Shown: positions 23,956-33,025, counted from the first letter of the stretch. The stretch is 64,000 bases of DNA from Alteribacter lacisalsi (GCF_003226345.1 NZ_PDOF01000001.1:2046001-2110000); one strand, 5' to 3'. The notes: a model not told the origin generated them from the letters alone. Made by a program: numbers and translations.

Positions 23956-24888
23956 TTATCCCGTCACTTTGTTAAGTGGCGGGACAATCTGTTTTTTCCG
24001 GGAGACAACCCCTTCGAGAACGGCAGTTTTATTCTCGAGTTTTACGTCAAATGCTTTCTCCACATTCTCCGATGCCTCACCTTCAACAAGAACCGTGCTG
24101 TTGTTAGAGAGAATATCTGTCACGACCAGGATGAACAGGTCAAGTCCCTTATCGGAAACCGTACCGGATATTGCTTCCTCTAATTCACTCCGACGGGCAA
24201 ATACTTCGTCTGTGTCCACTGTATTCACCTGAGCAATCTCTACTTTCAGGTTTCCCATGGAAAATTCCTTTGCATCAAGGGTAATCAGCTGTTCAGCAGA
24301 TTTGTTATCCAGATTTGCACCGGCTTTAAGCATGTCCAGGCCGTACTTTTCAGCGTCTGTCCCTGCAATTTCAGCCATTTCCTTCGCTGCAGCTACATCT
24401 TCATCCGTACATGTTGGCGACTTGAATAGAAGGGAATCGGACACAATCGCCGACAGCATCAGACCGGCAATCTCCGGCTTCACCTCTACCCCGTTTTCCT
24501 TGTAAAGCTTGTTCAGAATAGTGGCGGTACAGCCTACCGGCTCTGCACGGAAATATAGGGGATCCTTCGTTTCAAAGTTCGCCACTTTGTGGTGATCAAT
24601 GACTTCAATAATCTGTACTGCATCAAGATCGTCCACACTCTGCTGACGCTCGTTGTGGTCAACGAGAATGACCTTGTCGACTTCGCTTCCGGCTGTTTCA
24701 ATCCGTCGTGGAGCGTCCACTTTAAACTGGTCGAGGGCATACTGTGTTTCATCAGCAACCTCACCGAGTCTTACGGCCTCCGCCTCCCAGCCGAGGGCTT
24801 TTTTCAGCTCAGCATAGGCAATCGCCGAGCAGATCGTATCTGTGTCCGGGTTTCTATGTCCAAAAATCAGTACTTTTTCGTTTGCCAT
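23956..24888 (-). CDS. ppaC: Manganese-dependent inorganic pyrophosphatase (family II)
   Basis: 310 residues. The DHH domain shows [18 protein letters not shown] (metal-binding His and Asp), VDHNE and [12 protein letters not shown]; the C-terminal DHHA2 domain contains the SRKKQ loop that closes over the substrate ([12 protein letters not shown]). The enzyme hydrolyses pyrophosphate in the cytoplasm and pulls biosynthetic reactions forward. The start at 24888 follows AAAGGAG; a longer frame to 24972 adds an unlikely extension. It is a housekeeping gene with its own terminator. Confidence 0.96.
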   Translation of the reverse strand: MANEKVLIFGHRNPDTDTICSAIAYAELKKALGWEAEAVRLGEVADETQYALDQFKVDAPRRIETAGSEVDKVILVDHNERQQSVDDLDAVQIIEVIDHHKVANFETKDPLYFRAEPVGCTATILNKLYKENGVEVKPEIAGLMLSAIVSDSLLFKSPTCTDEDVAAAKEMAEIAGTDAEKYGLDMLKAGANLDNKSAEQLITLDAKEFSMGNLKVEIAQVNTVDTDEVFARRSELEEAISGTVSDKGLDLFILVVTDILSNNSTVLVEGEASENVEKAFDVKLENKTAVLEGVVSRKKQIVPPLNKVTG

Positions 24889-24979
24889 CGTATTCAGACT
24901 CCTTTTTTGATGCATACTTAAGTAATTTTGACGGTCCTCTGCCATTTTAACAAGACAAAGGCAAATTATCATCTAATAA

Positions 24980-25903
24980 TTATAATTCAGTCCTCATTGT
25001 CCACGATGTGCCTTCCTCGCCGGCCTTGGTAAAACCATAATCTTCGTAAAGGAGACGGGCCGGATTGCGGGGATCCACACTGAGGGATAGAGAGCTGAAT
25101 CCCTCTGCCCTTGCTGCATCGATCAGGGTCTCCACAAGCGCCCTGCCGATTCCATTTCCCCTGAACTCAGGCAAAACGGCAAGACCTGATACAACCGGCA
25201 CGTGATCATCAATCCATCCGTACGTTTTTGTATCCGGTGTCATCTCCCTCATCCAGATCGCACCGACCGGCTTTTCCTCTGAAACCGCGATCCAGCCCCG
25301 GTCTCCTTTTCTTCCCCAGTCACTTAGAAAAAGCGCAATCTCCTTAATTTCAAGAATCGCTCTCACAGGCTTTTCTTCTCCCTCGTGAACATAAACGGAT
25401 TCATACAGCATGTCCCACATAAATGGGATGTCGGCCGGTTCTGCCTGTCTGATTGTGACCGGACCCGCTGTGTACTTTTCATCTTCTTCCGCAAGTGAAT
25501 CGTGCCATTTTTCCCTGGGCAGGCTGGTCATCAGTTCGATCAGATTCCCTTCCGGGTCCCGGACATGGGCTGTTGCAATTCCCCATTCGGTCTGCTCGGT
25601 CACAGGTGTGATGTCTGCCCCCTTTGCTTTAAGGTCAGCTGCAACTCTCTCCAGATTTTCAACCCGGATAATAAGGGCAAACGTATCCTGTGAGACAGAC
25701 TGGGAAGGGAGGTGGCTTTTCCCGAGTGAAACCGCCATATACTCCCGCTTAAAAAGCGCGATCGTGTCATATTCGCTGACCGTAAAACTTGCGTAGGCAC
25801 TATCTGGTTCACCCCAGGTACATGTCAGACCGAGTATATCTTTATAAAACGAGTAGCATTCTTCAAATTTCGTGACGAGCAGGCGTACATTATCCAGCTT
25901 CAT
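24980..25903 (-). CDS. Fusion protein: VOC (glyoxalase-like) domain plus GNAT acetyltransferase
   Basis: 307 residues. Residues ~1-128 form a VOC domain (KLDNVRLLVTKFEECYSFY, AHVRDPEGNLIELM, the latter being the C-terminal metal-ligand strand). Residues ~146-305 form a GNAT domain (VTIRQAEPADIPFM, SGLAVLPEFRGNGIGRALVE for CoA binding, RNPARLLYEDYGF). One polypeptide carrying both suggests that the VOC part binds or modifies the small molecule that the GNAT part acetylates, as in some resistance factors; this is inference. The frame is continuous with no frameshift. GAAGAGGG precedes the start. Confidence 0.88.
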   Translation of the reverse strand: MKLDNVRLLVTKFEECYSFYKDILGLTCTWGEPDSAYASFTVSEYDTIALFKREYMAVSLGKSHLPSQSVSQDTFALIIRVENLERVAADLKAKGADITPVTEQTEWGIATAHVRDPEGNLIELMTSLPREKWHDSLAEEDEKYTAGPVTIRQAEPADIPFMWDMLYESVYVHEGEEKPVRAILEIKEIALFLSDWGRKGDRGWIAVSEEKPVGAIWMREMTPDTKTYGWIDDHVPVVSGLAVLPEFRGNGIGRALVETLIDAARAEGFSSLSLSVDPRNPARLLYEDYGFTKAGEEGTSWTMRTEL

Positions 25904-26060
25904 CGTAATCCCTCTTCCTTATATGTGACTTTCTCCACCTGCTATAATTCGGCAGAAAAAATGAATTTCCTTCTCCAGAAGTAGGTTATGCACCAACTCA
26001 CCATTTCTTCATAACGTAATAACCATGACATCCGTTTATTTAACAGGAGGAACAACAAGT

Positions 26061-26489
26061 ATGAACAATGACATCCCCCAGCTTCCTTACGGCATTAACA
26101 GAGAGATGATCAGAAACATTGCCCGTTCCATCGATGATGAATACACAGCAGTGATCTGTTACGAAGTCCTTATGCAGATGGCACCGGATGAGTATGCAGC
26201 CAACCGGATTATGCGGATCCGCGAAGACAAGATGAGGCATTACCGAATGTTTTCAGAGATTTATACGATGATTACTAACCGTCAGCATCAGCCGCAGATG
26301 ATGCGCGAATGCCCGCAGGATTTCCGTGAAGGTTCCCGGGCGGCTTTTATCGATGAGCAGGAAAATGTCGAGGTTTATCTGCGCATCGCAGAGGAAGCAG
26401 ACATTCCTTTTGTCCGACGCTCCTACCGGCGGGCTTCGTCCGACGATCAGAACAGTGCGGTGTGGTTTTTGTACTTTATGAATATGTAG
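26061..26489 (+). CDS. Ferritin-like domain protein
   Basis: 142 residues of helical ferritin-like character. EYTAVICYEVL (helix 1 Glu), REDKMRHYRMF (E-x-x-x-x-H) and IDEQENVEVYLRIAEEAD (helix 3 Glu) are where di-iron ligands would sit; the last helix has lost the expected E-x-x-H (RRASSDDQNSAVWFLYFM). It may therefore bind metal incompletely or not at all. Such proteins are frequent in spore-forming Bacillaceae, often of unknown role. CAGGAGG lies 11 nt before the ATG at 26061; the upstream ATG at 26025 has no site. Confidence 0.78.
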   Translation: MNNDIPQLPYGINREMIRNIARSIDDEYTAVICYEVLMQMAPDEYAANRIMRIREDKMRHYRMFSEIYTMITNRQHQPQMMRECPQDFREGSRAAFIDEQENVEVYLRIAEEADIPFVRRSYRRASSDDQNSAVWFLYFMNM

Positions 26490-26580
26490 AACGATTATTG
26501 GCGGAAGATCTCACAGCAGAAGAAACAGCCGGGGGAATAGCTCCACCGGCTGTTTTAGTTATGCTACCCTGGAATAATGG

Positions 26581-26712
26581 AACAGAAGCTTCGCTTCATG
26601 CCGTCCGTTCGCTTTCCGCGGCGATACCCGCAAGCCTATTCGGCTGCGCCTGTGGGGTCTCGCCTGGCCTCCATTGCCGCATGAGTCTCACTGCCGGCCT
26701 GTAGCTGTGCAC
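26581..26712. repeat. GC-rich intergenic repeat copy
   Basis: Contains GTTCGCTTTCCGCGGCGA, CCGCAAGCC, CTGTGGGGTCTCGCC and CCGCATGAGTCTCACTGCC. This is a member of the same family as the copies at 10012 and 32752, with the flank TAGCTGTGCAC shared with 21596. The gap 26490-26806 holds nothing else. Confidence 0.7.
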
Positions 26713-26796
26713 ATAATCAACTGACCATTTTCATTCCAAAAGTCTCTCTTTTCATAAATGTGATAATCTATGTGGTTACAATTCTTAGGTAAGTAT

Positions 26797-26822
26797 CAAA
26801 GACCACTTAAAGTGGTTCTTTG
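26797..26822 (-). terminator. Hairpin overlapping the stop of the small membrane gene
   Basis: CAAAGACCACTT pairs with AAGTGGTTCTTTG; the stop codon of the minus-strand gene at 26807 lies inside the stem. The T tract is poor, so it may protect the mRNA end instead of terminating. Confidence 0.5.
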
Positions 26823-27109
26823 TATTCCGGAAATTCGAAGACGTACTTAAACCAGAAGCTTTGAAGCAGGTTCTGGGCGTTATGGTAAAGCTCATAGGTG
26901 CGTCTATATTCGCTTCGCTGAGGGTACGGCAGGGTAATGCCCGCTTCCTCCGCTTCAATGATCGCAGGCTCAAGCTGCTCAAGCTTGTCACTGCTGGACA
27001 AAATCATCTGGTAGGAGAGATAGGACATGCCGAAATATAATAATACGAGCGGGGTAATCAGAAACCAGAAAAATATACTGCGTACCAGACCGCGGAAAAA
27101 ATCCTTCAT
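26807..27109 (-). CDS. Small membrane-anchored protein, 100 residues
   Basis: One long hydrophobic segment (residues ~10-34, SIFFWFLITPLVLLYFGMSYL) followed by a charged, helical region and a Tyr/Phe-rich end. GGGGAAG precedes the ATG with about 6 nt spacing. I recognise no family. The orientation cannot be fixed, but Lys/Arg before the segment suggest the C-terminal part is outside. Confidence 0.6.
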   Translation of the reverse strand: MKDFFRGLVRSIFFWFLITPLVLLYFGMSYLSYQMILSSSDKLEQLEPAIIEAEEAGITLPYPQRSEYRRTYELYHNAQNLLQSFWFKYVFEFPEYKEPL

Positions 27110-27196
27110 TTAACACTTCCCCATTTCTTTTTTGTGGACTGCTCTGCTTGTTTCAGTATATGTCCACGCTATGGGGTTGGTGCCGCGTACCCGGGA

Positions 27197-27694
27197 CTAG
27201 AGTCTCAGGACCATCAGCTGTTCATCATAAAAGGTGCTGCCGATTTTTATTGCCTGCTCTTCCCGGCCATATGCTTCGAAGCCGAGTGATTCATAGAGTT
27301 TTAATGCAGGAGTATTGGATATAACCACAGTCAGATACAGCTGTTCCACACCGCCGAACTCCCATGCTTTTTTGATCGCCTCTTCCATAAGCCTTCTGCC
27401 GGTCCCGTTGCCTCTTGCGGCGGGCGTAACATACATCCCGAAAATATCCGCCCGGTGCCGGGTCTTGACTCGTGTATTTCTGACTACGCTTACCAGGCCG
27501 GAAAGTGTGCTTTCTTTGTAAAACCCGAGCGTTACAGATGATTCGGAGGCAAGACGGGAACGATAGCGTTCTACAGGGTACTGCTTTTCTTCTTCATAGC
27601 TTGATGAGAAAGATTCAGGATTCGTCTGCAGGGCCTCGTGCCTCAGCCTGCGCAATTCCTCTGCATGGTTCTCAGTTAAACGGATAATGGTCAC
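27197..27694 (-). CDS. GNAT acetyltransferase
   Basis: 165 residues, one GNAT domain. The CoA loop is FGMYVTPAARGNGTGRRLMEEA, followed by YLTVVISNTPALKLYESLGFEAYG. It starts with GTG at 27694, preceded by GAGAGGGG. It resembles Bacillus YjcK/YkkB-type general acetyltransferases, but the substrate is unknown. It is transcribed alone. Confidence 0.87.
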   Translation of the reverse strand: MTIIRLTENHAEELRRLRHEALQTNPESFSSSYEEEKQYPVERYRSRLASESSVTLGFYKESTLSGLVSVVRNTRVKTRHRADIFGMYVTPAARGNGTGRRLMEEAIKKAWEFGGVEQLYLTVVISNTPALKLYESLGFEAYGREEQAIKIGSTFYDEQLMVLRL

Positions 27695-27880
27695 GAAATC
27701 CAGCCCCTCTCTCTGTGTATTAATGTTCCATTATACTTGCTGTTATTGCAGTGTAACTCAGAATCCTCATGGCGTTATGTCCAAACTTTTGAGGAGTCAG
27801 GACATAACTCATTTCTCAAGCAGGCATTTCGTACACTGAATTTTTCTATGTTTAATTAAAATACCTTTAAGCCAGCTCAG

Positions 27881-28108
27881 CTAAACAGGTCTGTTTTTTT
27901 TGTATCTGGACTCAAAAATAAAGTCACTTATGAAAAACAGAACCAGACCGAGGAAAAGAATAAGCATTGAACTTGATATAAAAGGTGCCTGGAAAAAATG
28001 CTCCGTGATGGAATTAATCAATAAGATTAATCCCCAAAACGTAAAAGTAACCCAGCAGGCCTGATCGCTGGATTTAGCAGAACTTCTTCTGCTTTTTTTA
28101 AAGAACAT
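27881..28108 (-). CDS. Small membrane protein with two segments, 75 residues
   Basis: A basic N-terminus (MFFKKSRRSSAKSSDQA) precedes two hydrophobic segments (WVTFTFWGLILLIN and MLILFLGLVLFFISDFIF). The start at 28108 follows GGGGAGGAAAGG. Function unknown. It lies upstream of the TPP riboswitch on the opposite strand. Confidence 0.65.
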   Translation of the reverse strand: MFFKKSRRSSAKSSDQACWVTFTFWGLILLINSITEHFFQAPFISSSMLILFLGLVLFFISDFIFESRYKKNRPV

Positions 28109-28336
28109 ATCCTTTCCTCCCCACAGTCCCGACATTTTGTTTTTCAGTACTGCTAAAAATCTGTTGTTGTCCAACTCATTATACCCCGGCCTGCATCCTA
28201 AAAGCTGGTAAATTATTACGGGAGGAGCAATATTTCTTTCGACACCATTCAGCTAAACTCAGAAAATTCCCAAATTGGTTGACACGGGAGTGATGTCAAG
28301 CTAGAGTTAAAATGTACCAAAAAAACTATATACGAA

Positions 28337-28427
28337 GTCCACTGGGGGCGCTTTCGAGCTGAGATAAGGATTATCCTTGGTCCCTTTGAACCTGATCTGG
28401 TTAATACCAGCGTAGGGAAGTGGAGAC
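28337..28427 (+). ncRNA. TPP riboswitch (thi-box)
   Basis: The aptamer is nearly canonical: P1 pairs GTCCACT with AGTGGAGAC, the P2/J2 segment reads GGGGGCGCTTTCGAGCTGAGA, and the pyrophosphate arm contains ACCTGATCTGGTTAATACCAG followed by CGTAGGGA. It binds thiamine pyrophosphate in the nascent RNA. A terminator hairpin at 28464-28492 and tenA at 28566 follow, so binding should lead to premature termination. Confidence 0.95.
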
Positions 28428-28463
28428 GGCTGCACATGGTTATTTTTATCTAAGATTCCTGCA

Positions 28464-28492
28464 GGCCGCTCCATTCCGGCGCGGCCTTTTTT
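28464..28492 (+). terminator. Riboswitch-controlled terminator
   Basis: GGCCGC (28464-28469) pairs with GCGGCC (28481-28486), followed by six T residues. Its place between aptamer and gene marks it as the expression platform. Confidence 0.88.
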
Positions 28493-28565
28493 GCTGTGCC
28501 TGGAGGGAAAATGAGGTTCAAACGCCCTAACCGAGGGGACTTCAAAAATCTGAGGAGGAATTTGA

Positions 28566-29255
28566 ATGTCTTTTTCACAGGAACTGCGTCAGGAAGCTGC
28601 CCACATTTTTGAAGCCACGTACAAGCATCCGTTCGTTCAGGAAATCGGAAAAGGAACGCTGGGTAAGGAGCAGCTGATTCATTATGTAAAACAGGATTTC
28701 GAGTACTTAAACGCCTACATTCACACCAGAGGTCTGGCTATCAGTAAGTGTACAGACCGTAAAGACATGGCGATGTTCAGCGAAGGGATTGAATTTATCC
28801 TGAACAGCGAGATCCACCCCCATAATAATTTCTGCAAGGTTGCCGGTGTAGACTATGAAGACCTTCAGGGCTATGCTCTCGCTCCCACGGCCCAGCATTA
28901 TACGCGCCACATGCTGAGCGTCGCTCACCAGGGCACACTCGGTGAAATTATTGCTGTGAGTCTGCCGTGCCCTTGGATTTACATGGATATCGGTGAACGA
29001 CTGATCGAAGATTTCTCACCGAACGAGAGCCACCCGTTTAACGAGTGGATCCGGTTTTACGGCGAAGGTACCCGGGAGCATATGAAGCCGTACCTTGCCC
29101 GGCTTGATCAGCTTGCTGAATCCGCTGGATCTGCTGAGCGCGAGCGAATGAAAGAACATTTTATGCTCAGCTGCCAGCTTGAGTATATGTTCTTTGATAT
29201 GGCATACACTCTACAGGACTGGCCAGTTGAAAAAGAAGCGTCTGTAACAAAATAA
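28566..29255 (+). CDS. tenA: Thiaminase II / aminopyrimidine aminohydrolase TenA
   Basis: 229 residues, the normal length. All-helical TenA fold with the catalytic Cys135 in SLPCPWIYM, substrate Asp44 (VKQDFEYL) and the Glu in CQLEYMFFDMAY. It hydrolyses formylaminopyrimidine and aminopyrimidine breakdown products of thiamine so that the HMP moiety can be reused. AGGAGG precedes the start. It is controlled by the TPP riboswitch upstream but stands alone: no tenI, thiO, thiS, thiG or uptake gene follows, and a terminator comes directly after it. Confidence 0.95.
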   Translation: MSFSQELRQEAAHIFEATYKHPFVQEIGKGTLGKEQLIHYVKQDFEYLNAYIHTRGLAISKCTDRKDMAMFSEGIEFILNSEIHPHNNFCKVAGVDYEDLQGYALAPTAQHYTRHMLSVAHQGTLGEIIAVSLPCPWIYMDIGERLIEDFSPNESHPFNEWIRFYGEGTREHMKPYLARLDQLAESAGSAERERMKEHFMLSCQLEYMFFDMAYTLQDWPVEKEASVTK

Positions 29256-29262
29256 AATACAG

Positions 29263-29299
29263 AGAGCCGCGGAGCGCAATTTCCCCCGCGGCTCTTTTT
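29263..29299. terminator. Bidirectional terminator after tenA
   Basis: AGAGCCGCGG pairs with CCGCGGCTCT, followed by TTTTT. The convergent GNAT gene ends at 29298, within the T tract. Confidence 0.87.
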
Positions 29300-29834
29300 A
29301 CTTGTCGGTCCGCAAAATCGAATAGCTGTAGGCATCGTGGGATTCACCTCTCTGATAGAGGTAGCCTCTGAGAATGCCTTCATACTGAAACCCGATCTTT
29401 TTCAGCAGGCTGTTTGAAGCGGTGTTGTCAGGGTATGTGACTGCTCCGATCCGGAACAGGCCGAGCTCCATGAATCCATAGCGGAGGACTTGTAATAAAG
29501 CTTCGGATATGATCCCGCGGCGCCAGTAATCGGGATGAAGCTCGAAGCCGACTTCCGCTCGCTTGCAGCTGAAACGGATATCACTGAGTCCGATGGTACC
29601 GATACAATCACCGGTTTCCCTGTAAATGACTGCCCAGCGAATGCCGCTCCAGGTCAAAAAGTCTGTCCTGTAGCTTTCGATGACGCGTGCGGTTTCCTCA
29701 TAGCTGTCAACCGGGTCGAAACCGTAGTAAATCATCACGTTTCTTCGCGATAGAATATCGTAAAGCTGTCTGGTATACCCGTAATTCAGTTCCGTCAGCT
29801 TCAGCCGTTTTGTAGTGAGTTCTGGAAATGCCAA
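29298..29834 (-). CDS. GNAT acetyltransferase, RimJ/RimL type
   Basis: 178 residues. LTTKRLKLTELNYGYTRQLY is the usual beginning of RimJ/RimL-like enzymes; EVGFELHPDYWRRGIISEAL is the CoA loop and YPDNTASNSLLKKIGFQYEG the C-terminal element. Start taken as TTG at 29834 with AGAGAGG upstream; no nearer ATG gives the full domain. It would acetylate a protein N-terminus or a small amine; which one is unknown. Confidence 0.85.
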   Translation of the reverse strand: MAFPELTTKRLKLTELNYGYTRQLYDILSRRNVMIYYGFDPVDSYEETARVIESYRTDFLTWSGIRWAVIYRETGDCIGTIGLSDIRFSCKRAEVGFELHPDYWRRGIISEALLQVLRYGFMELGLFRIGAVTYPDNTASNSLLKKIGFQYEGILRGYLYQRGESHDAYSYSILRTDK

Positions 29835-30209
29835 TCGAAGAACCTCTCTCTTTAGTAAATTAAGGCTCCGTCAGCTGAGCATGCGTTTTAAAAACGGCAG
29901 GTTTTAAAAGCCGCCGGTTTTGTATCATCATACATTCAGCCACGGTCATTTGGATGATAGCAGCATCTCCTCTACTCATTCCTTTCTGGACAGGGAGGCG
30001 AAACCCTTTATATTGCGGTAAATTTACACAGTTGTTACAGCTGTAACAAAAAATTTCATGAAGAGACCATTAAATAGTTTTTAGAGCTTAACCAAGCCGG
30101 AACGCTATGGCTCTATCTGCCTGGTCCGGCCCTGATTTAAGCAGGTGTGGACATACTAAACAACCCGGAGAGGTTCATTCCTCTCCGGGTTTTAATTCAG
30201 GGCAGTGTC
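29835..30209. other. Intergenic region with palindromes, no gene seen
   Basis: This 375-base gap contains an exact 18-bp palindrome TTGTTACAGCTGTAACAA at 30032-30049, preceded by the 10-bp palindrome GTAAATTTAC, and a weak GCCGGA ... TCCGGC pairing at ~30093-30130. These look like protein binding sites, but no promoter can be assigned to a gene with confidence. The proA terminator lies at 30162-30193. Confidence 0.5.
30162..30193. terminator. Terminator of the proline operon
   Basis: AACCCGGAGAGG pairs perfectly with CCTCTCCGGGTT around TTCATT; it ends proA, whose stop is at 30210. Confidence 0.87.
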
Positions 30210-31472
30210 TTACCGTACTTGGCCATTACCTTTCATTACATATTTAACTGTTGTAAGTGCAGGCAGTCCCATTGGGCCCCGGGCGTGAAGCTTCTGGGTG
30301 GAAATTCCGATTTCCGCACCGAAGCCGAGAGCGCTCCCGTCAGTAAATCGCGTTGACGCGTTGTGGTAGATCGCCGCAGCGTCCACTAAACCTGTAAACT
30401 GAGCCGCTGTCTGAGCGTTTTCAGTGACAATCGCTTCAGAATGCTTTGTGCCGTAAGTGTCAATATGCTCCACGGCTTCAGCAGCCTCATCCACAATTTT
30501 TACAGCTACATCAAGGCTGAGGAATTCGTTTGCCCAGTGGTCTTCTGTTGCTTTTTCCGCTCCGGGGAATTCGTTAACGGCCCGGTCGCAGCCGTAGACG
30601 GTAATACTGTGCTCGTTCAAGGCGCTCACAAGCGCTTCTTTGTTTTCAGCGAGCCATTCACTGTGAATAATCAGTGTTTCCGCCGCATTACATACAGCTG
30701 GACGATCCGTTTTGGCATTGATAAAAATACTGATTGCTTTTTCCACATCTGCTTCTTTATCAATATAGATGTGGCAGTTACCGACCCCTGTTTCAAGAAC
30801 AGGTACTGTCGCGTTGTTTACAACAGCGGAGATCAGCTTGCCGCCGCCTCGCGGTATGAGAACATCAATATGCTCTTTCATTGTAAAGAGCTGCTCTGTA
30901 GCTTCACGATCCGTGCTGTCGATAAACTGAACGGCGTCTGATGATACTTCTGTGTTTTCCAGTGCTTCTTTCATGAGACGCACAATCGTACGGTTGGAAT
31001 GAATGGCAGAAGAACCGCCTTTAAGAACAATGGCATTGCCAGATTTAAGTGCAAGACCGGTCGCATCAACGGTAACGTTTGGTCGTGCCTCATAAATCAT
31101 GCCAATCACACCGAGGGGTACACGTACCGTTTCCACTTGAAGACCGTTGTCAAGCGTCCAGTCCGAAACGATTTCCCCTGCCGGATCTTCAAGCTTCGCC
31201 ACGTCGCGAAGTCCCTGTGCGAATTCCTTTACACGGGATTCGCTGAGGGAAAGACGATCCATGTAAGCATCGTCATAACCTGCCTGGCGTCCGTTTTGAA
31301 GGTCCTGTTCGTTTGCAGTGAGAATCGCTGCTGTGTGCTGGTCAAGGTAATCAGCAATTGTATGAAGCGCTTCGTTTTTCTTCTCCGTTGAAAGCATACC
31401 GAGAAATTTAGAAGCTTTCTGTGCCATTTGTGCCTGTTCTTTTACGTTTACTGGTCCGACTGTAGTCGTCAC
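30210..31472 (-). CDS. proA: Gamma-glutamyl phosphate reductase
   Basis: 420 residues. Second step of proline synthesis: NADPH-dependent reduction of glutamyl phosphate to the semialdehyde. Aldehyde-dehydrogenase-like fold; visible are GVIGMIYEARPNVT, the loop ALKSGNAIVLKGGSSA, RGGGKLI and the catalytic Cys in RPAVCNAAETLIIH. GTG start at 31472 with AAGGAG upstream. It follows proB by 109 bp with no terminator between them. Together with proB and proC it provides a full route from glutamate to proline, which in halophilic Bacillaceae often serves to make compatible solute. Confidence 0.96.
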   Translation of the reverse strand: MTTTVGPVNVKEQAQMAQKASKFLGMLSTEKKNEALHTIADYLDQHTAAILTANEQDLQNGRQAGYDDAYMDRLSLSESRVKEFAQGLRDVAKLEDPAGEIVSDWTLDNGLQVETVRVPLGVIGMIYEARPNVTVDATGLALKSGNAIVLKGGSSAIHSNRTIVRLMKEALENTEVSSDAVQFIDSTDREATEQLFTMKEHIDVLIPRGGGKLISAVVNNATVPVLETGVGNCHIYIDKEADVEKAISIFINAKTDRPAVCNAAETLIIHSEWLAENKEALVSALNEHSITVYGCDRAVNEFPGAEKATEDHWANEFLSLDVAVKIVDEAAEAVEHIDTYGTKHSEAIVTENAQTAAQFTGLVDAAAIYHNASTRFTDGSALGFGAEIGISTQKLHARGPMGLPALTTVKYVMKGNGQVR

Positions 31473-31581
31473 CCAATCACTCCTTGTATAATTTCAGCCC
31501 TGTCCGGGCTGTTGGTCATGTGACTTTGTAAAAATCAGTATGGTCATATCCATTTCGTCCAGGTCCTGCGCTCTCCGCAGC

Positions 31582-32703
31582 TTACACACCGACCGGTATG
31601 GCTACTTCAAGCTCGCAGACGAATGCTTCGTTATTCATTACCGCTGCATCCATCATAGGGTCCTGGCTCTTTTCAAGCTGAAAACGGGTCAGATCTTCGG
31701 AAGAGTAGTTCATCATTCCGAGACCGAGCGGCATGCCTTTCACGTCGCGGATGCGGACAACGGACCCTTTTTTAAAATGACCGTTGATCTGATAGACCTG
31801 GCTTGGAAGCAAGTGGTTTTTTTCTTCCACGATTGCGCTTCGTGCTTCATCCACAATCGTGATTTCTGCTTCCGGTCCGGAGTTAAACGCAATCCACTGT
31901 CGCTTATGGTCCAGGTTGCATTCCGTTCCCTCACAGGTAAAGTAGGTACCGCGGGCGGTTTCAGCTACCGCATCAACGATGATCCACTTCATATTGGAGC
32001 GGCCGAGGAATGATGGAATACCTGAAGCCATCGCAATTTTGAACGCGTCGATCTTGGAACGCATGCCGCCGGTCCCGACGCTCGAGCCCGGTTCTCCGGC
32101 CATATCTTCAATTTCATCTGTAATCTCGGTTACTTTCGGAAGCAGCTCAGCATTCTCATCCTTGCGAGGATCCGCATCATATAGACCATCGATATCAGAG
32201 AGAATGATGAGCTGATCCGCATCCACAAGTCCGGCCACTTTGGCAGAAAGGGTGTCGTTATCGCCAAAGCGGAGACGGTCCGTTGTGATCGTATCATTTT
32301 CGTTTACGATCGGGACAATGCCCCGCTCAAGGACAACGTTGATTGTGTTTCGTACATTGTTGTAGCGCTTCTCATCAGAAAAGTCGCCGCGTGTAATCAG
32401 AATCTGGGAAGCGGCGTAACCGTGAGAAGAGAACAATTCAGAGTACGTTTCAATCAGACGTCCCTGGCCGACGGAGGCAGCTGCCTGTTTTTCAGGCAGG
32501 GTGTCCGGACGGTTAACAAACCCGAGTGTGCGGTAGCCCGCAGCAACGGCACCGGAGGATACGAGCAGGACTTCATGGCCCTGGTCCTTCAGTTCAGCAA
32601 CCTGGTCTGTCAGTTTTTCCAGTTTTCTTCTGCTTATATCTCCTGACTGACTTGTCAGGGAGCTGCTTCCGATCTTAATTACAACTCTTTTAGTAGACGA
32701 CAT
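31582..32703 (-). CDS. proB: Glutamate 5-kinase (kinase plus PUA domain)
   Basis: 373 residues. Residues ~1-260 form the amino-acid kinase fold (VVIKIGSSSLTS, LVSSGAVAAG, IVNENDTI, FGDNDTLSAKVA), and ~275-370 the PUA domain. It phosphorylates glutamate, the committed step of proline synthesis, and is normally the site of proline feedback; the PUA-containing, housekeeping-type length is retained. AAAGGAG precedes the ATG. A copy of the GC-rich repeat lies in the 327 bp between proC and proB, so proB may have its own promoter. Confidence 0.96.
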   Translation of the reverse strand: MSSTKRVVIKIGSSSLTSQSGDISRRKLEKLTDQVAELKDQGHEVLLVSSGAVAAGYRTLGFVNRPDTLPEKQAAASVGQGRLIETYSELFSSHGYAASQILITRGDFSDEKRYNNVRNTINVVLERGIVPIVNENDTITTDRLRFGDNDTLSAKVAGLVDADQLIILSDIDGLYDADPRKDENAELLPKVTEITDEIEDMAGEPGSSVGTGGMRSKIDAFKIAMASGIPSFLGRSNMKWIIVDAVAETARGTYFTCEGTECNLDHKRQWIAFNSGPEAEITIVDEARSAIVEEKNHLLPSQVYQINGHFKKGSVVRIRDVKGMPLGLGMMNYSSEDLTRFQLEKSQDPMMDAAVMNNEAFVCELEVAIPVGV

Positions 32704-32751
32704 TCTGTGAAAACTCCTTTATCGTGTGTGTTGGTATCACATGTATTTTTC

Positions 32752-33025
32752 GGCTCTGTTAAAGTCTACTGTTGATTTCCGCTCACTGCCCTCCCTTTCC
32801 GCGGGCACCACTGCAGCCTCCTCGGGAAACCCGCCCCTGCGGGGTCTTCCGTCGGTGCTTTCCCGCAGGAGTGTCGGGCGTTCGCTCCAATCAACTTTCT
32901 CAAAAAATCAACATCAATCGTTTCAGGCGGACGCTTTACGCAGGTCTTGGCCACAGCCCATTCAGGAAAACCGCCCTGCGGGGTCTTCTGCTCCTGCTCT
33001 TCCCGCTGAAATTGCCGCCTTTCAC
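32752..33025. repeat. GC-rich intergenic repeat, apparently two tandem copies
   Basis: The first copy starts GGCTCTGTTAAAGTC and has CCTTTCCGCGGGCACC, GCAGCCTCCTCGGG, CTGCGGGGTCTTCC and TTTCCCGCAGGAGTGTCG. A second, weaker copy from ~32925 repeats GGACGCTTTACGCAGG, CCTGCGGGGTCTTCTG and TCTTCCCGCTG. The element fills nearly the whole space between proC and proB and ends 6 bp from the proC stop codon. Confidence 0.75.
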
